Of a DNA stretch of 64,000 nt, positions 39,263 to 52,900 are shown piece by piece. The DNA is taken from contig CATKHK010000069.1 in assembly GCA_949751835.1 (NCBI GenBank), positions 1-64,000 of the forward strand, read 5' to 3'. The DNA is from Blepharisma japonicum (Eukaryota; Ciliophora; Heterotrichea; Heterotrichida; Blepharismidae). Position 1 is the first letter of the stretch. Each line of letters starts with the position of its first letter. The notes beneath the pieces are model-generated. The model had not been told where the DNA came from and did not search any database. It saw nothing but the letters and a program-made list of their open reading frames with translations. The position numbers were made by a program, and so were the translations under genes.

Positions 39263-39846
39263 TTTAATTGATAATTATTATGGTGACTTGAAATAAAAAC
39301 CTTTCAATATTTATAGAGCTAAATTGCAGCTGATTATGACACTCTTAAATAGAGTTCATTTCAGTATGTCATAGACTAAAAAATATGTGTCATTCCAAGA
39401 GTGTAGGTTGATTGATTGATACGTGTCACCATTTTAACCTACATTCATAATTTCTTGACATTCCATAAACAAGAGAAATAAGATTATTATCAGATTAATT
39501 AAAATTAATTGACCTCATCTAATTTGCTTATTAAAGATCTATAGTTAATAGAAATTCTAATTAGTTGAAGAAATGCTAGTATTTTCTTATTTTATGTTTT
39601 TAATTTTGCTTCTTCAAATTTTACATTAAAGGAGCAAATAATAAAATTAAAAAATAATAAAAGTAAAATAAAGAAAGAATCATGAAGTGTTGATATTTTT
39701 AAGTTTTTATTAAATCACATTAAATTTCTCATTTTTTGACAAGTTTTAGGATTGAATATTTAGTAGTTAAATTGATATTCGAGATTCTATATGGCTTTGG
39801 GAAAAATTTATAAATTTTACTTTTATATCTATAATTTAGTATTTTA
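39263..39846. promoter_or_regulatory. Spacer between copies 3 and 4, with nested inverted repeats
   Basis: 584 bases holding the promoter of copy 3 and the 3' end of copy 4. About 75-185 bases upstream of the copy 3 start lies a cluster of short perfect inverted repeats: ACACTCTT at 39339-39346 with AAGAGTGT at 39397-39404, and TGTAGGTT at 39402-39409 with AACCTACA at 39436-39443. There is also TATGAC at 39335-39340 with GTCATA at 39368-39373. The first two stems overlap and so could be alternatives. The rest is AT-rich without visible features. Confidence 0.45.
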
Positions 39847-42800
39847 TTATTTCTTAACTTTCTTAAGACGAGGCTTAAGCGCCCGAATGTTTCTTTTCAC
39901 AATCCCCGCTTTAGTAAGCTTATGATGAATGATTTCATATAGAGTTCTAACAAAAATAGCTATTGATGCAAATGACTGAATTCCCATAACTGTAATCACA
40001 ATTGCTACAATAGCACTCTCAAAATCTGAAATAATTTCCTGATCTAAATTAAATAAATAAACTGTAGTCGCACTCATTATTAAAAAAATTGATATTTCAG
40101 TCAATAAATTGCATATTTGCATAATAGTGTCTTCAAATGGCCAAAAGAAAATTAAATGCATAATAGTCATTGCTGAAAGAACGATATTTATAGTTACCTC
40201 TGTTTGTGGATAATCTCTTAAAAAGACCAAGTTTATTATATAGATAAATCTTCTCACAAAAAATACAAAATAATATTGTGTTGCTAGCAGACCTCGGTCA
40301 GTTCGAAATTCATAAAAAAAGGAGCTAAACAAGGCAGTAAATGTTTTTTCTCGAGATTGGATCCTATTTTTATTTTTATAAGAAAACCAAAAATATGCTG
40401 GTAGTGTCACAACTAATAGAACGTAAATGATTATACAGATAATGACATTGGTGATTTGCGTCATGTTGTTGAATCCAAATGTAACTAGCCCAATACTTGC
40501 AGCAGCTCCTATCTCAAGGTATGATTGGATCCAAAATCTTAAATAAAAAGAAAATTGATAAGCTCTCACAGTTTTCATAAATTTCTTACCAATTCATCTA
40601 TATGAGCATCGAGAAAAGAAAAAAATAATTGGAAAAGCTGAAAAAGAAGCCAATAACAGAGTAAAATCGTTTCCTGTATTAATAAGAATTAAATCAGAGT
40701 CATATCCAAAGTCCTTAGCTTGAGAATATGGAGTATTCCCTTCATTTTTATCCATGATATATGAAAAAAAGTTTGGTATTATGCTAAAAGAGTTCAAATT
40801 GTTCAGAAATGAACTCATTTTGCTTGAAAAAGGAATTCCTGATAAGGTTAAATAGCTAAGAATCTGCAAAGTATTTATCATACTCCAAAGAGAACTTGGA
40901 CTTGGGTTTACAAGTGACAAAGCAACTGCCCCTGAAATCGCAGCTTGTGCACCAGCTGATGCTTGAGACGCAACTGATGCAACTGCAGATGAATATGGTG
41001 CAGGGTCATATGAATTCAGAGCTGCAGAAATTTCTGATGAATTTAACACTCCATTTGATACAGATCTCACTTCTGCTAAATCTAGAAACTTAAGAACTGC
41101 CAAGGAGCCTTTAGAAATTTCCTCTGTAACTGATAAAGAAAGATAATAGCACGTGCTATTTACCTGTTCCATTTTATAGGATACTTTTCCTTGCTTTTCA
41201 ATTGCTATGGTAAAATCATTTATAGAGAGTAAATTAGCAAGACTATCTGAAAAAGTAAGGTAAAGAGAATTATCAGATAAAACGGTGAGTCATGCTGAAA
41301 AAGGGACTAGAGAACAAGTTTTCGTTCCATTATAGCCTAGATGGCAATAGCATAGATTATTATTTAAGGTTGCATTTCCTACACAAGCAGTGCAGCTAGT
41401 AAGAGATTCACAATAAGTGCAGTAATTTGGGCATGAATAAAATTTGCCATCTGGACCTCTAAATCCTCCAGCTTCAGTAGGGATGCATGTACTATTAGTG
41501 GAAGTGTCAAGAACATAATTTAGATCACATATGCATGAATCTGGGTTAATCGCATTTTTTTTACAAGTTGAGCATCCAGAAACAGAATAGTCAGTGCAGA
41601 CATCACATAATAAATTACTACAAAGCGAGCAAGTAGGTTTCCAGTCTCTGCAGGTTTTCTTGCATTTTGTATTACATTGATAGCATGTATTATAAGCTGG
41701 ACCACTTCAATATTGGTTTATTTTGCAGTTAGGGATGCAGATCTGGCTTATAGGACAAGCACTGCAATTTTCAGTACAAGAGGTAGTCGATAAGCTTGAT
41801 ATTGATTTGACAATATTAAACATCTGTATGGTATAAATAAAGCCTTGGTAAAAATTATAAATAGCTGAAGAACTTACTTGAGCTCCGATAGTTATTGTAG
41901 TATGAGGACCAGAATCGAGAAAAGCTCCATATCCTGTTAAGCTTGGCGAATAAGATATTCCATTCACATAGCAAGACAATTTATTATATCCACTCGGTGT
42001 GGTTTCTAATGTAAATGCTACGTGGCTTCATTCATAATATTTAAGTGCTGCATCGCATATATAAAAAATTGTCAATAAACCTAAGGAACTTGAAAAAATA
42101 GGTTTACTATCCATTAAGAAAATTGAATAAAGTGTCGAAAAACTATCAGAAATATTCTGCTTTGATAATATAGAAGAATAAGAGTTTTCAATGTTTAGCC
42201 ATATAGAAATGGTAAAGGTAGGTGCAACAGCAAGTCTTGGCGATGTATAATTTGAATACTCAGGCAGTCTCAAAATTGAAGATTGCCCATTAAATCAAAA
42301 CCCTCTTAAATAAGCTGGAATCGGGTCATCAGCTTCATATTCTGGATAAAACTGCTTTGTTGATCCTGTAACTACTGGAATTGAGCTTGCCTTATCATAA
42401 ATAACTCCATTTAAAGTGTTTAAATCTAAGTCAAACATTTTTTCTTGAACCCTTATGCAATCGCCTAATTTTTTTTCATATCCTAATGGACAGCTTGTCC
42501 CACATATACCTGAAGCCATATAGTAGCCATCAGCGCACGTCAAGCAATCTAAATAATTTGGAGATGTACAGGTTTTACAAGAAATATCACATAACTCGCA
42601 ATCTTCATTACCTGAATTTCAATAATATCCTGGATCACATTGACAGCTTGAACCTACTAAACTTGCATGTGTTCTACAGGCTATGCAGACACTTGTATAA
42701 TCATCGCATCTTTCACATATGATATCCTGACAAAGGTTGCAATTTTTATCTCTTCTTACACAGCCAACAGTTGAACATCCAGCAAGGCATGAATCACAGC

Positions 42801-45800
42801 TATAGCCATTTCAGTATTTATCTATAAGACAGTTCTCTAAACAAGTATTGGAATTATCAATTGGACATAATGAGCAGCCATTGCAAGTGATTGATATTAA
42901 TGAATTAGTTGTAATTGTATTATAAATTTTAAGATCCCATAAAAACCCATTAAAAAATGACGTTAAGGTTGTGGAATCAAGGTAGCTTACCCCTATAGTT
43001 ATAGTAAACGAGCTTTGTAAATCATTTAATCAGCTTGAGCATCGGTCGCTTGAGGTATCTGTATACGTATTTGTAGTAAATTTAATAATTTGCTGAGGAG
43101 TTGCACTGATTTCAGATACAGCTGAAACAAAATTCCATTGAGAAAGAGTAACTTCTAGCGAGGCAAGAGCACTTGTATAAGTTATTGTAGAAGAATCCAG
43201 CAATGTAAGAGTAAGTGATGGATATTTATTTACTAATTCAAGACTTATAAATTTTTCAAATCCTCCATTACTGGTTTGTTTACAAAAAACAACACCTGTA
43301 TCAGAAACTGGATTTATCCAGGCTGATATAGTAAATTTTGGTGAAAAAGTAAGTAATGGCGAAGCTGTGCTTGCATAAGGAGGTAACTGCATATAAGCTG
43401 AGCCAGAAAAATAATAGCCTCTATAAATAGCTGCAATAGGATCGGTGTTATCATACGTTGGGTAAAATTTATTATCTTTTCCTGTGATCACTGGAGTGCT
43501 TGAAGCTAAATCTATCACAATGTCTTTTATTTGATGCGGCATCAAGTTAAACACAAAAAAGCCAGTATAAGCAGGATCAGTGTCACATATATCACCATTT
43601 ATAACATATCCAGTAGGACAAAAGGTCATGCATAACGATTGAATCAAATAGTAACCTGCTGTACATGCAAGACAGCCAGTATACTCGACAGTAGAGCAAG
43701 TATCACAAATTGTACTACAGAGCTCACAGGACTGAGAGCTCGAGACTCATACAGCATTTGTATTACACATGCAATGGTCTACAGGCTTGTAAGCATTTGT
43801 AATGCAGCTTGTGCATTCTCCTGAAAAGGTAGTACATGAGTAGCATTCTTTATCTCTGCAAAGTCTACAAGTCAAATCACTGACACACCCTTCATTACAG
43901 CCTGTCAAGCATGAAGTACAGCTATCGGGATATTTATCAAAATCGCATTCACTTAAACATTGATTATTTAAAGGGCACACAGAGCAACCAGTATTGCATG
44001 AAGCTGAGTAGTCATAAGATTGATAAGTATAAGTATTATAAATATATAATCTTGCTAAAAAACCATATAGCCCTGAAGTCCCAAAGGTTTCGTCATTTCC
44101 TATATAAAGAGTTCCTGCAGCAGTGTCTTTAAAATAAATTAAAAGTGTAGTAGTCATATCCTGAGAAGCCACTGTGTTGATGTAGAGGATAAGTTTAGTT
44201 AAGCCATCAGTTTGAACCTGCCCTGTGAAAGCTAAAAAGTTTCAACTGTTTATAATACTTGCTGAAGTAGTTAAAGTAGCATGTGAGGAATCAGAAAAAG
44301 CTATTGAAAGTGAAGGATATCCTGAGGAATCTACAGTAATTTTTAAAATGTCATTAGTTGTGTATTTAGTCATTAGAATTCCTGCAGATAGTGGTTTTAT
44401 CCATAGAGAAATAGTAAATGAAGGTGCTATCATAACTGTTGAAGATAAATAATTGCTTTGAGAGAAGTAGTAGCCTCTCTTATAAGAAGGTATGGGATCC
44501 TTTGCATCTAAATTCCAATCAGGATAAGTATTTGTACTCACTGAGCCTACATTAAAACCAGAAACTGTGTTAAGACGCACTTGGTCAGTCAAGTCTAGAC
44601 CAATCCCTAAATCTGATGACCAATCACAGGCTTTTCCTGTAGGGTTTGAATTATACCCTGCTGGGCATTCAACTAAGCACTGGCCAGTTGGTGTAAATAA
44701 ATAGTACCCTGGAAAGCATGCTGTGCATTTTTGATAAGTTAAACCTGTGCATTGAGAGCACCCAGTATAGCATGGCTGACATGAAAAGCCATCATTTGAA
44801 GTTCAATAGCCAGGATCACACACGCATGAGCCGGGAGCTCCACTAGCATTATTAACACATTGGGTACATTTTCCTGAGCCAAAACCACTGCAAACTGAAC
44901 ATAATAAATCATCACATATATTGCATGTAGAAGCCCTGACACATCCTTTGCTGCAAGAATTACAGGCTGAGCAAGAGCCGCTGTCTAGATAAGTAGAAAT
45001 GCTGCATTCCCATAGACAAGAAGCTCCAGACCCACAAAAAGTAAAACTGCTCATCACAGCTGTAAAATCTATAATTTGTGTGTTTCACAGCTGAAAATAA
45101 TAAATAAACCCTACAAATCCAGAAGCACTGCTTTTTCCTAATAGCAAATTAGTTGATGTTTGATCTCTAAATATTTTCCCTGAGATAGTGACTGAACCTG
45201 CAGCAGCTGCATTAATATAAAGAGAAAGCACAGAAGCATTTGAGGTATAATAAATACTAATAGACACATAAGTTCAACCAGTAAATGAAGAACTTGGGGA
45301 TAAAGTTTGTGTGAATGTCGCTTGAGTAGTATCTTCCATTATAGCTGTTATAGCGCCTGTTGAAGTTACTATTAACTTTGTTTGCTTTTGCAATAAATCT
45401 CCATTAGTAGCCACATAAATTCAAGCTCCCATCGCAAAGCTGTGCGAAAGATATACAGAAGCTGAAGATAATAAATACATGTTTCCGTCAAAATAAAGGC
45501 CTCTTTTATATGCAGGGAGAGGATCAATAGTTTCAGGGCTTATAAATGGCTGATAAGAAGTTGGGTCTGTTCCTGTTGTAAAAATTCCATAAGATCCTTG
45601 GAAATCAGTGTCAAATAATTGATCAATCACTGCAGTTGAGACTGGAGAGCAAGAAGCTGCATAGCCATATGGGCAATCATTTAAACAAATAATGTCCACT
45701 ATTTGTTTCCCTCCAATGCAAGTAGTGCACTCAAAATAAGTGGTTTGCTTACATGCAGAACAAAGTGCATCACAAAAGTCACAACTGGCTGTACTAGAAT

Positions 45801-48800
45801 GCCAAAATGTATTTGCCTTGCATTGGCATCCGCCGGATCCATCAGCTTCTGCATTTGTAATACAGCTTGAGCAAGACCCAGAAAAAAATGTGCACTCATA
45901 GCACTGTTTTGTCTTACACAATCCGCAAGTATCCGTATATCTGCAACCTTTTGTGCAAGATCCCTTGCAAATAGCATATGTCGACCCATCATAATATTGA
46001 GTAATTGGACCAGCGTCGGGGCAGTTGTGATCAAGTGGACAGCTAGAGCATGAAGAAATGCAACTTGATGTCGTATAATCACTGTATTGCAAGTTTTCGA
46101 CATTAAAAACGTTTAAATCATATAAAAATCCAACAAAGCCACTAGTTGTAGTAGCTTTTGTTCCAATATAAAGATAGTTTGCACTGCGATCCTGAAAATA
46201 AATAACATTTGATGATGATCCTGTTTCCTTGACAAGAGAATTGAAATATGAATTCACTGTAGTTATATGGGTTGCATCAATTTTTCCTGTAAAAGCAATA
46301 TAATTTCAACTGCCGTTCATAGCATTTTCTGATGAAGTTACTGAAAATGCTGAAGAGTCTTTTAAAATAACAGAGAGTTTAGGGTATCCAGATCCACTCA
46401 AAATTTCCAAGCAAAAAATTTCACTCCCAGACACTGTTTTAGCTAGAACTGTTCCTGCTACAACAGGATATACCCAAATAGAAACTGTAAAATATGGCCC
46501 AAGCACTGTATATGAGGACATGTAAGTTGTACCTGTGAAATAGTATCCTCTTAGATAGGCTGGATAAGGATCATTAGAATCATAAGTAGGATAATAATTT
46601 GACATAGAATTTCCTATTTTGACTCCTGAAATTGAATGAAGCATTATTTTATCGTAAAGTGATAAACTTAGTCCAGTCGTTGAGGAAAAATCACAATTTT
46701 TTGTACTTGAATTTTCTGTATATCCTGAAGGACAGCTTAAAAGACATACCATGGAATTGTATAAAAAATAGGTGGAGCTGCAAGAAGTGCAAGAATAATA
46801 AAAAGAATCAGTACAATGAGTGCAGCCACTATAACAAGGAGAGCATAAAGCTTGATTTATAGGCTGGTAATACCCAGAATTGCAAGTACAAGGAGATCCA
46901 GCAGCATTGGTAACGCATGAAGTGCAAGCTCCTGAGTAAAACGATGAGCATTGGGCGCATAAAAAATCGTCACAAATATAGCAGGATGTTCCTCGGGTAC
47001 AGCCCATTGTGCATGTGCCTATGCAGGATTGACAATTAGTTCCATCAGAATATTGAGAGTAATCGCAAGGCCATAAAGTTGATACTGTCCCTCCAGTTAA
47101 TGTACTTATACTAGAATAGGCAGAAAAGTCACTAATCGCTACTTGCCATAGCATAAAATGAGCAATAAATCCTTTGAAGTTTGTCGTGCCTTTTCCTATG
47201 TATAAAGTTCCTCCAGAAGGCAATCTGAATACAAAATTTGTGATTGAAGTATATGTCCCAGCAGCATTATTAAGGTAAGGAGTAACTGTAGTAATTTTGT
47301 TTGAAAATCCAACTGTATAGGAAATATAACTCCATACGCTTGAAGTTATAGTTTGAGTAGCAGACCAACTTCCTGAACTAGCGTCTCATTTTTCCAAGGA
47401 AAATATAATTGATCCACTAGAATCAATACTAAGCTTATTAGAGCTGTGGCTGACTAATGTCCCAGAAATAGGATTAATCCACATACTAATGCTCCAAGTA
47501 TTAGATAAGTTAATAGACCCTGCCAAATACTGGTTAGAATTAAAATAAAGACCTCTATTTTTAGCTGGAAATGGGTCAGAAGATTCAGCAGAAGACCAAT
47601 AATTATAACTACTAGAGCTTGTACCTGTGATTAAAGCCGTTCCATAACTTCCAGCAAATGTCCCTGTAAAATCAGCAGATAAAACAGCAGAAGATACAGC
47701 GGCGCAACTCCCAAACCCATAAGGGCACGCATATAAGCAAACCCCTCCAACCAGAACTTTATCACTACTGCATGCAGAATTTGACCATGTTTGCGTACAA
47801 GTCGTTCCATAAATATCACAGCATCCTGGAGTAATACCTGTAAAGCATGCTGAACACAGTGATAAAGAATATCCAGAGCATGCACTACAGTCAATTGTAT
47901 TGCAAGTACTACAATCAGTTCCTCTTCTGCACCAAGGTCAGGTAGGGCAGCTAGAATCGCAGTCTCCACATGCTGTGCCACTTCAATATTGATTATAAAC
48001 GCAATTAATAGTAGGAGTAGCAGTTCCATAAACTCTAGTAGTATCTGATCTAGCTTGCAGTCAATAAATAAATCCTCTAAATGAGTTTCCTCCAGATACA
48101 TTACCAATTTTTCATGAATAAGTCATCACTGTAAATCTTCCTTCTGCACCATTTACTGCTGTTGTTCCAACAGCTAAGCCATTAATAAAAAAAGACACAT
48201 TTATAGTATCGCAGTCCGATTGGTTAATAACAACTGATGCAGAATGCCACGATGACGCATAAGTAGACGTTGCCGTCCCAGCAATAAATTTAGCATTACC
48301 ACTAGAATCATAAATATTTGCAGAATACTTATATACACTGGTGGAATCTGCATAAACCCGCAAATATTGCGTAGAACCTGATATAACGTTTAATATTTCT
48401 CCACTATTAAGAGGCATTATCCACATATTTAGCGTAAAATACAAAGCTGGGGTGTAACTTTGGCTTCCAATTATACCTGAAGTTGTAGCAAAATAAAAGC
48501 CACGATCGAGGGTTGGGAGAGGAGAAGTGCGGGTGGCAGAATTATAAGAAACTGAACTGGGATTTATAAATTGGTCAGCAGACCCAGTTGAGCTTGCTAT
48601 ATAAGTGCCTGATACATCTTGAACTGTTGAAAAGGGCAATGTAAATAAAATTGCACTATCCCCACTAGGAGTATCGCACCAAAAAAGTACTGATACGCCG
48701 TCGTGATCAGGTGAAAAAAGTGAAGGACACCCAGCCAAGCATATTTTACTGTCAGCATAGTATTTGGTTCCACTTTTGCATGAGCAACCTGCTAGCCCTC

Positions 48801-48873
48801 AATCTATGCTGTTATATGGGCAGCAGGTGAAAGTCAACCAAATTTTGGTGATAAAAAGGAAACTTAAAAGCAT
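39847..48873 (-). CDS. Giant LamG/Cys-rich multispan membrane protein, intact 7-module copy (copy 4)
   Basis: 3008 aa, intronless, TGA as Trp, TAA stop. The ATG at 48873 starts a signal peptide (MLLSFLFITKIWLTFT) followed by CCPYNSIDWG. The next in-frame Met, 45 codons downstream, would lose the leader. Seven modules in canonical order have signatures near 48490, 47555, 46550, 45500, 44470, 43420 and 42300. Seven furin-like Cys linkers alternate with them. The stalk lies near 41280-40990, then the Ala/Ser-rich helix (SQASAGAQAAISGAVAL), about eight membrane spans (40900-39950) and a Lys-rich cytoplasmic tail. Conserved loops between spans are YKNKNRIQSREKTF and YEFRTDRG. The ectodomain has many Asn-X-Ser/Thr sites. 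Closest relative is copy 5, of exactly the same length, but one stretch of module 4 is nearer to copy 3. The function is not recognised; a surface receptor or adhesin is plausible. Confidence 0.9.
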
Positions 48874-49904
48874 ATTTTTATAAAAATGACAGAGATAAAT
48901 TTAAATGCAGAAGCCAAATATATACCCCAGAACAGACTTAAAATAAATGAATTAAGATTCGATCAATCGAGCTAAGAGCTTAGCTATTGAATATTAATAT
49001 TAATTAACAGATTGACTTTTTAAGATAATCAGTTAATTTTGAGTTATCTACAAATAATAATCATATGCTTCTTTTATAGCAGGAAATCGCTATAAATGAA
49101 TGATCATGATAATATATTGAGATAGAGAGATTTCTATCTGTTTTGCTTAAAACAAAAAATTGGACTTCATAATAATTTTCGTTTTAGGAATTATTATAAC
49201 TTACAATAAAAAATAAATTTCAGCTAAAACTAAGGGATTATTATTAAAAGTTGTTTAAGAAAATAATCATCAATAACTATTGGGATTGTTTATTTTAAAT
49301 TTGTTTTAGAGTTTTCCAATCCTATTTATCGATTCAATAACAATATCATAATTAATCCAAGCTATTATGGATCAAGAGGTAAGAATAAAAAAATCCGTGA
49401 AGTCTCAAATATTTATAGAAATAAGTTAAACCAAAAATCATAATTTTTCTTTTTTTAAAATAAAACCAAAATTAAAAATTATTGAGGGTAACAATAAATT
49501 CAAAATAAATATAAAATGATTGAAAGGATCAATAAATACGAATTGTCTAGCATTTTTTGAATTAAAATAAATAGATCTTCCCATAGAGATGATTGCTCTC
49601 AACTTAAGGAGAAATATTGGAATGAAATGCAAGAATATGAAATAGGCTATAATATTAAAATAAAAGCTTTTTAAATATTTGCTATTACTTTATTTTTATT
49701 GTATTTTTAAATGCAGTTAAACTTCTAAAAGCGCGATATAATTATGAAACTGAAAAAATTATGTGTGATTACAATTATTAGTTATAGATCTATCCTAATA
49801 GATTAATAACTATTTTATTATCAAAGAAAAATTATATTTTCTCTCTAAATTTATTATAAATTAATTAGAGTCTTTTACTTGAAATTTTTACTTTAATAAT
49901 GTGT
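48874..49904. other. Spacer between copies 4 and 5
   Basis: 1031 bases, very AT-rich. Just upstream of the copy 4 start the coding strand has TTTATCTCTGTCATTTT, nearly repeated as TTATCTACGTCATTTT before copy 5, so the proximal leader was duplicated with the gene. A 64-codon minus-strand frame at 49438-49632 looks like chance. No RNA gene seen. Confidence 0.55.
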
Positions 49905-52900
49905 CTACTTTTTTACTTTTTTGAGATGGGGTTTATAAATACGAATATTTCTTCTCATAATTCCTGCTTTGGTAAGCTTATGGCGGATAATTTCATATAA
50001 CGTTCTAGCAAAAATGGCTACTGAAGCAAATGCTTGTATTCCCATAACAGTTATTGTAATCGCCACAATGACACTCTCAATATTCGAAATAATTTCCTGA
50101 TTTAAGTTGAATAAATAAACTGATGTCGAGCTCATTATTAATAAAATTGATGTTTCTGTCAATAAATTACATACTTGCAAAACAGAATCTTCAAATGGCC
50201 AGAAAAAAATCAAATGCATGAGAGTCATCAGAGAAAGCACAATATTAATGGTTACTTCGGTTTGTGGGTATTCTCTTAAAAAGACCAAATTTATTATATA
50301 AATAAATCTTCTTATAAAGAATACAAAGTAATATTGTGTTGCTAGTAGTCCACGATCAGTACGAAATTCATAGAAAAATGAGCTAAATAAGGCAGTAAAT
50401 GTCTTTTCTCGTGACTGAATCCTGTTTTTATTTTTATAAGAAAACCAAAAATATGCTGGCGGGGTAACAACTAATAAAATATAAATAATGATACAGATAA
50501 TAGCATTTGAGATTTGGGTCATATTATTGTATCCGAATGTGACCAGCCCAATACTTGCGGCAGCTCCCAGCTCAAGGTAGGATTGAATTCAAAACCTTAA
50601 ATAAAAAGAAAATTGATAAGCTTTAACAGTTTTCATAAATTTCTTACCAAGCCATCTGTACGAGCATCGAGAAAAGAAGAAAATAATTGGAAATACAGAT
50701 AGAGAGCCCAATATCAGTGTAAAATCGTTTCCTGTAGTTATCAAAATCAAGTCAGAGTCATATCCAAAATCTTTTGCTTGAGAATATGGAGTGTTTCCTT
50801 CGTTTTTATCAATGATATATGTAAAAACATTTGGCATTAAGTTAAAAGAGTTCAAATTGTTCAAAAAAGAACTCATTTTGCTTGTAAAAGGGATTCCTGA
50901 TAAAGTCAAGTAACTAAGAATTTGTAAAGTATTCATCATACTTCAAAGAGAACTCGGACTTGGATTTACAACTGATAAGGCAACGGCTCCTGAAATCGCA
51001 GCTTGCACACCTGCTTTTGCTTGGGATGCAACTGCTGCCACTGCAGTCGAATAAGGTGAAGGGTCATACGAATTGAGAGCTGCTGAAATATCAGATGAGT
51101 TTAAGATACCATTTGAGATTGATCTCACTTCAGCTAAATCCAAAAATGTAAGAATTGCTAATGCCCCTTTTGAAACTTCTTCTGAAAATGTTAAAGAAAG
51201 GTAATAGCAGGTATTATTTACCTGCTCCATTTTATATGAAACTTTTCCTTGGTTTTCAATCGTTATGGTAAATTTATCTTTTGTTAAAAAATCAGCAAGA
51301 CTTTCTGAAAAAGTAAGGTAAAGAGAATTATCTGATAAAACGGTTAATCATGCAGAAAAAGGGACTAGAGAACAGGTTTTAATTCCATTGTAACCAAGAT
51401 TGCAATAGCATAGATTTTTATTCAGGGTTGCATTTTCTACACAAGCAGTACAATTGGTAAGAGATTCACAATAAGTGCAGTAGCTTGGGCATGAATAAAA
51501 TTTACCATCAGGACCTCTAAACCCTCCAGCCTCAAGAGGAATGCATGTGCTATTGCTAGAACTGTCAAGGACATAATTTACATCACATATACATGAATCA
51601 GGATTAATCGCGTTTGCTTTACAAGTTGAGCACCCAGAAGTAGAATAATCAGTGCAGACATCACATAATAAATTACTACAAAGTGAGCAAGTAGGTTTCC
51701 AGTCTCTGCAGGTTTTCTTGCATTTTAAATTACATTGATAGCATGTATTATATGCAGGACCACTCCAATATTGATTTATTTTACAGTTAGGGATGCATAC
51801 CTGACTTATAGGACAAACACTACAGGTTTCTGTGCAAGAGGTAGTCGATAAGCTTGATACTGATTTGGCAATATTAAACATCTGTATGGTATAAATAAAG
51901 CCTTGATAAAAATTATATACTGACGATGCGCCTATTTGAGCTCCAATAGCCATTGTAGTATGAGGGCCTGCATCGATAAAAGCTCCATATCCTTTTAAGC
52001 TTGACGGATAAGATATTCCATTCACATAGCAAGACAATTTATTATAGCCACTCAGTGTGGTTTCTAATGTAAATTCTACGTGGCTCCATTCATAATATTT
52101 AAGTGATGCATCACATATATAAAAAAATGTCAATAAGCCAAAGTTACTTGAAAATATGGGCTTGCTGCCCATTAATGAGATTGAATAAAGTGTTGAGTAC
52201 CCATCTGAAATGTTTTGCTTTGACAATATAGCACCGTAAGAATTCTCAATGTTTAGCCATAATGAAATTGTAAAGATAGGAGCAAGCACAAGTCTTGGCG
52301 ATGTATAATTTGAATACTCAGGCAGTCTTAAAATTGAGGATTGCCCATTAAATCAAAATCCTCGTAAATAAGCTGGAATAGGGTCATCAACTTCATAGTC
52401 TGGATAGAATTGCTTTGTTGATCCAGTAATAACTGGGATTGAGCTTGCCTTATCATAAATGATCCCGTTCAAAGTATTTAAATCTAAGTCGAACATTTTT
52501 TCTTGCACCCTTATACAATCTCCTGATTTTTTTTCATACCCTAAAGGACAGCTTGTCCCACAAATTCCGGACGCCATATAGTAGCCACTAGCACATGTCA
52601 AGCAATCTAAATAGCTCGAAGATGTGCATGTTTTACAAGAAACATCGCATAGCTCACAATCTTCATTGCTAGAATTTCAGTAATATCCATCATTGCATTG
52701 GCAGCTTGAATCTATCAAGCTTGCATGTGTTCTACAAGTAATGCAAGTACTTGTATAATCATCGCATTTTTCACATATGACGTCTTGGCAAAGGTTGCAA
52801 TTTTTATCTCTTCTCACACAACCAGTTGTTGAGCATCCAGTAAGGCATGAATCGCAACTATAACCATTTCAATATTTACCTATAAGACAGCTCTCTAGGC

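Noticed and set aside
49438-49632. 64-codon minus-strand frame in the spacer between copies 4 and 5
   Set aside because: Composition follows the AT-rich background (mostly Phe, Ile, Leu, Lys, Asn), with no motif and no paralogue in other spacers.
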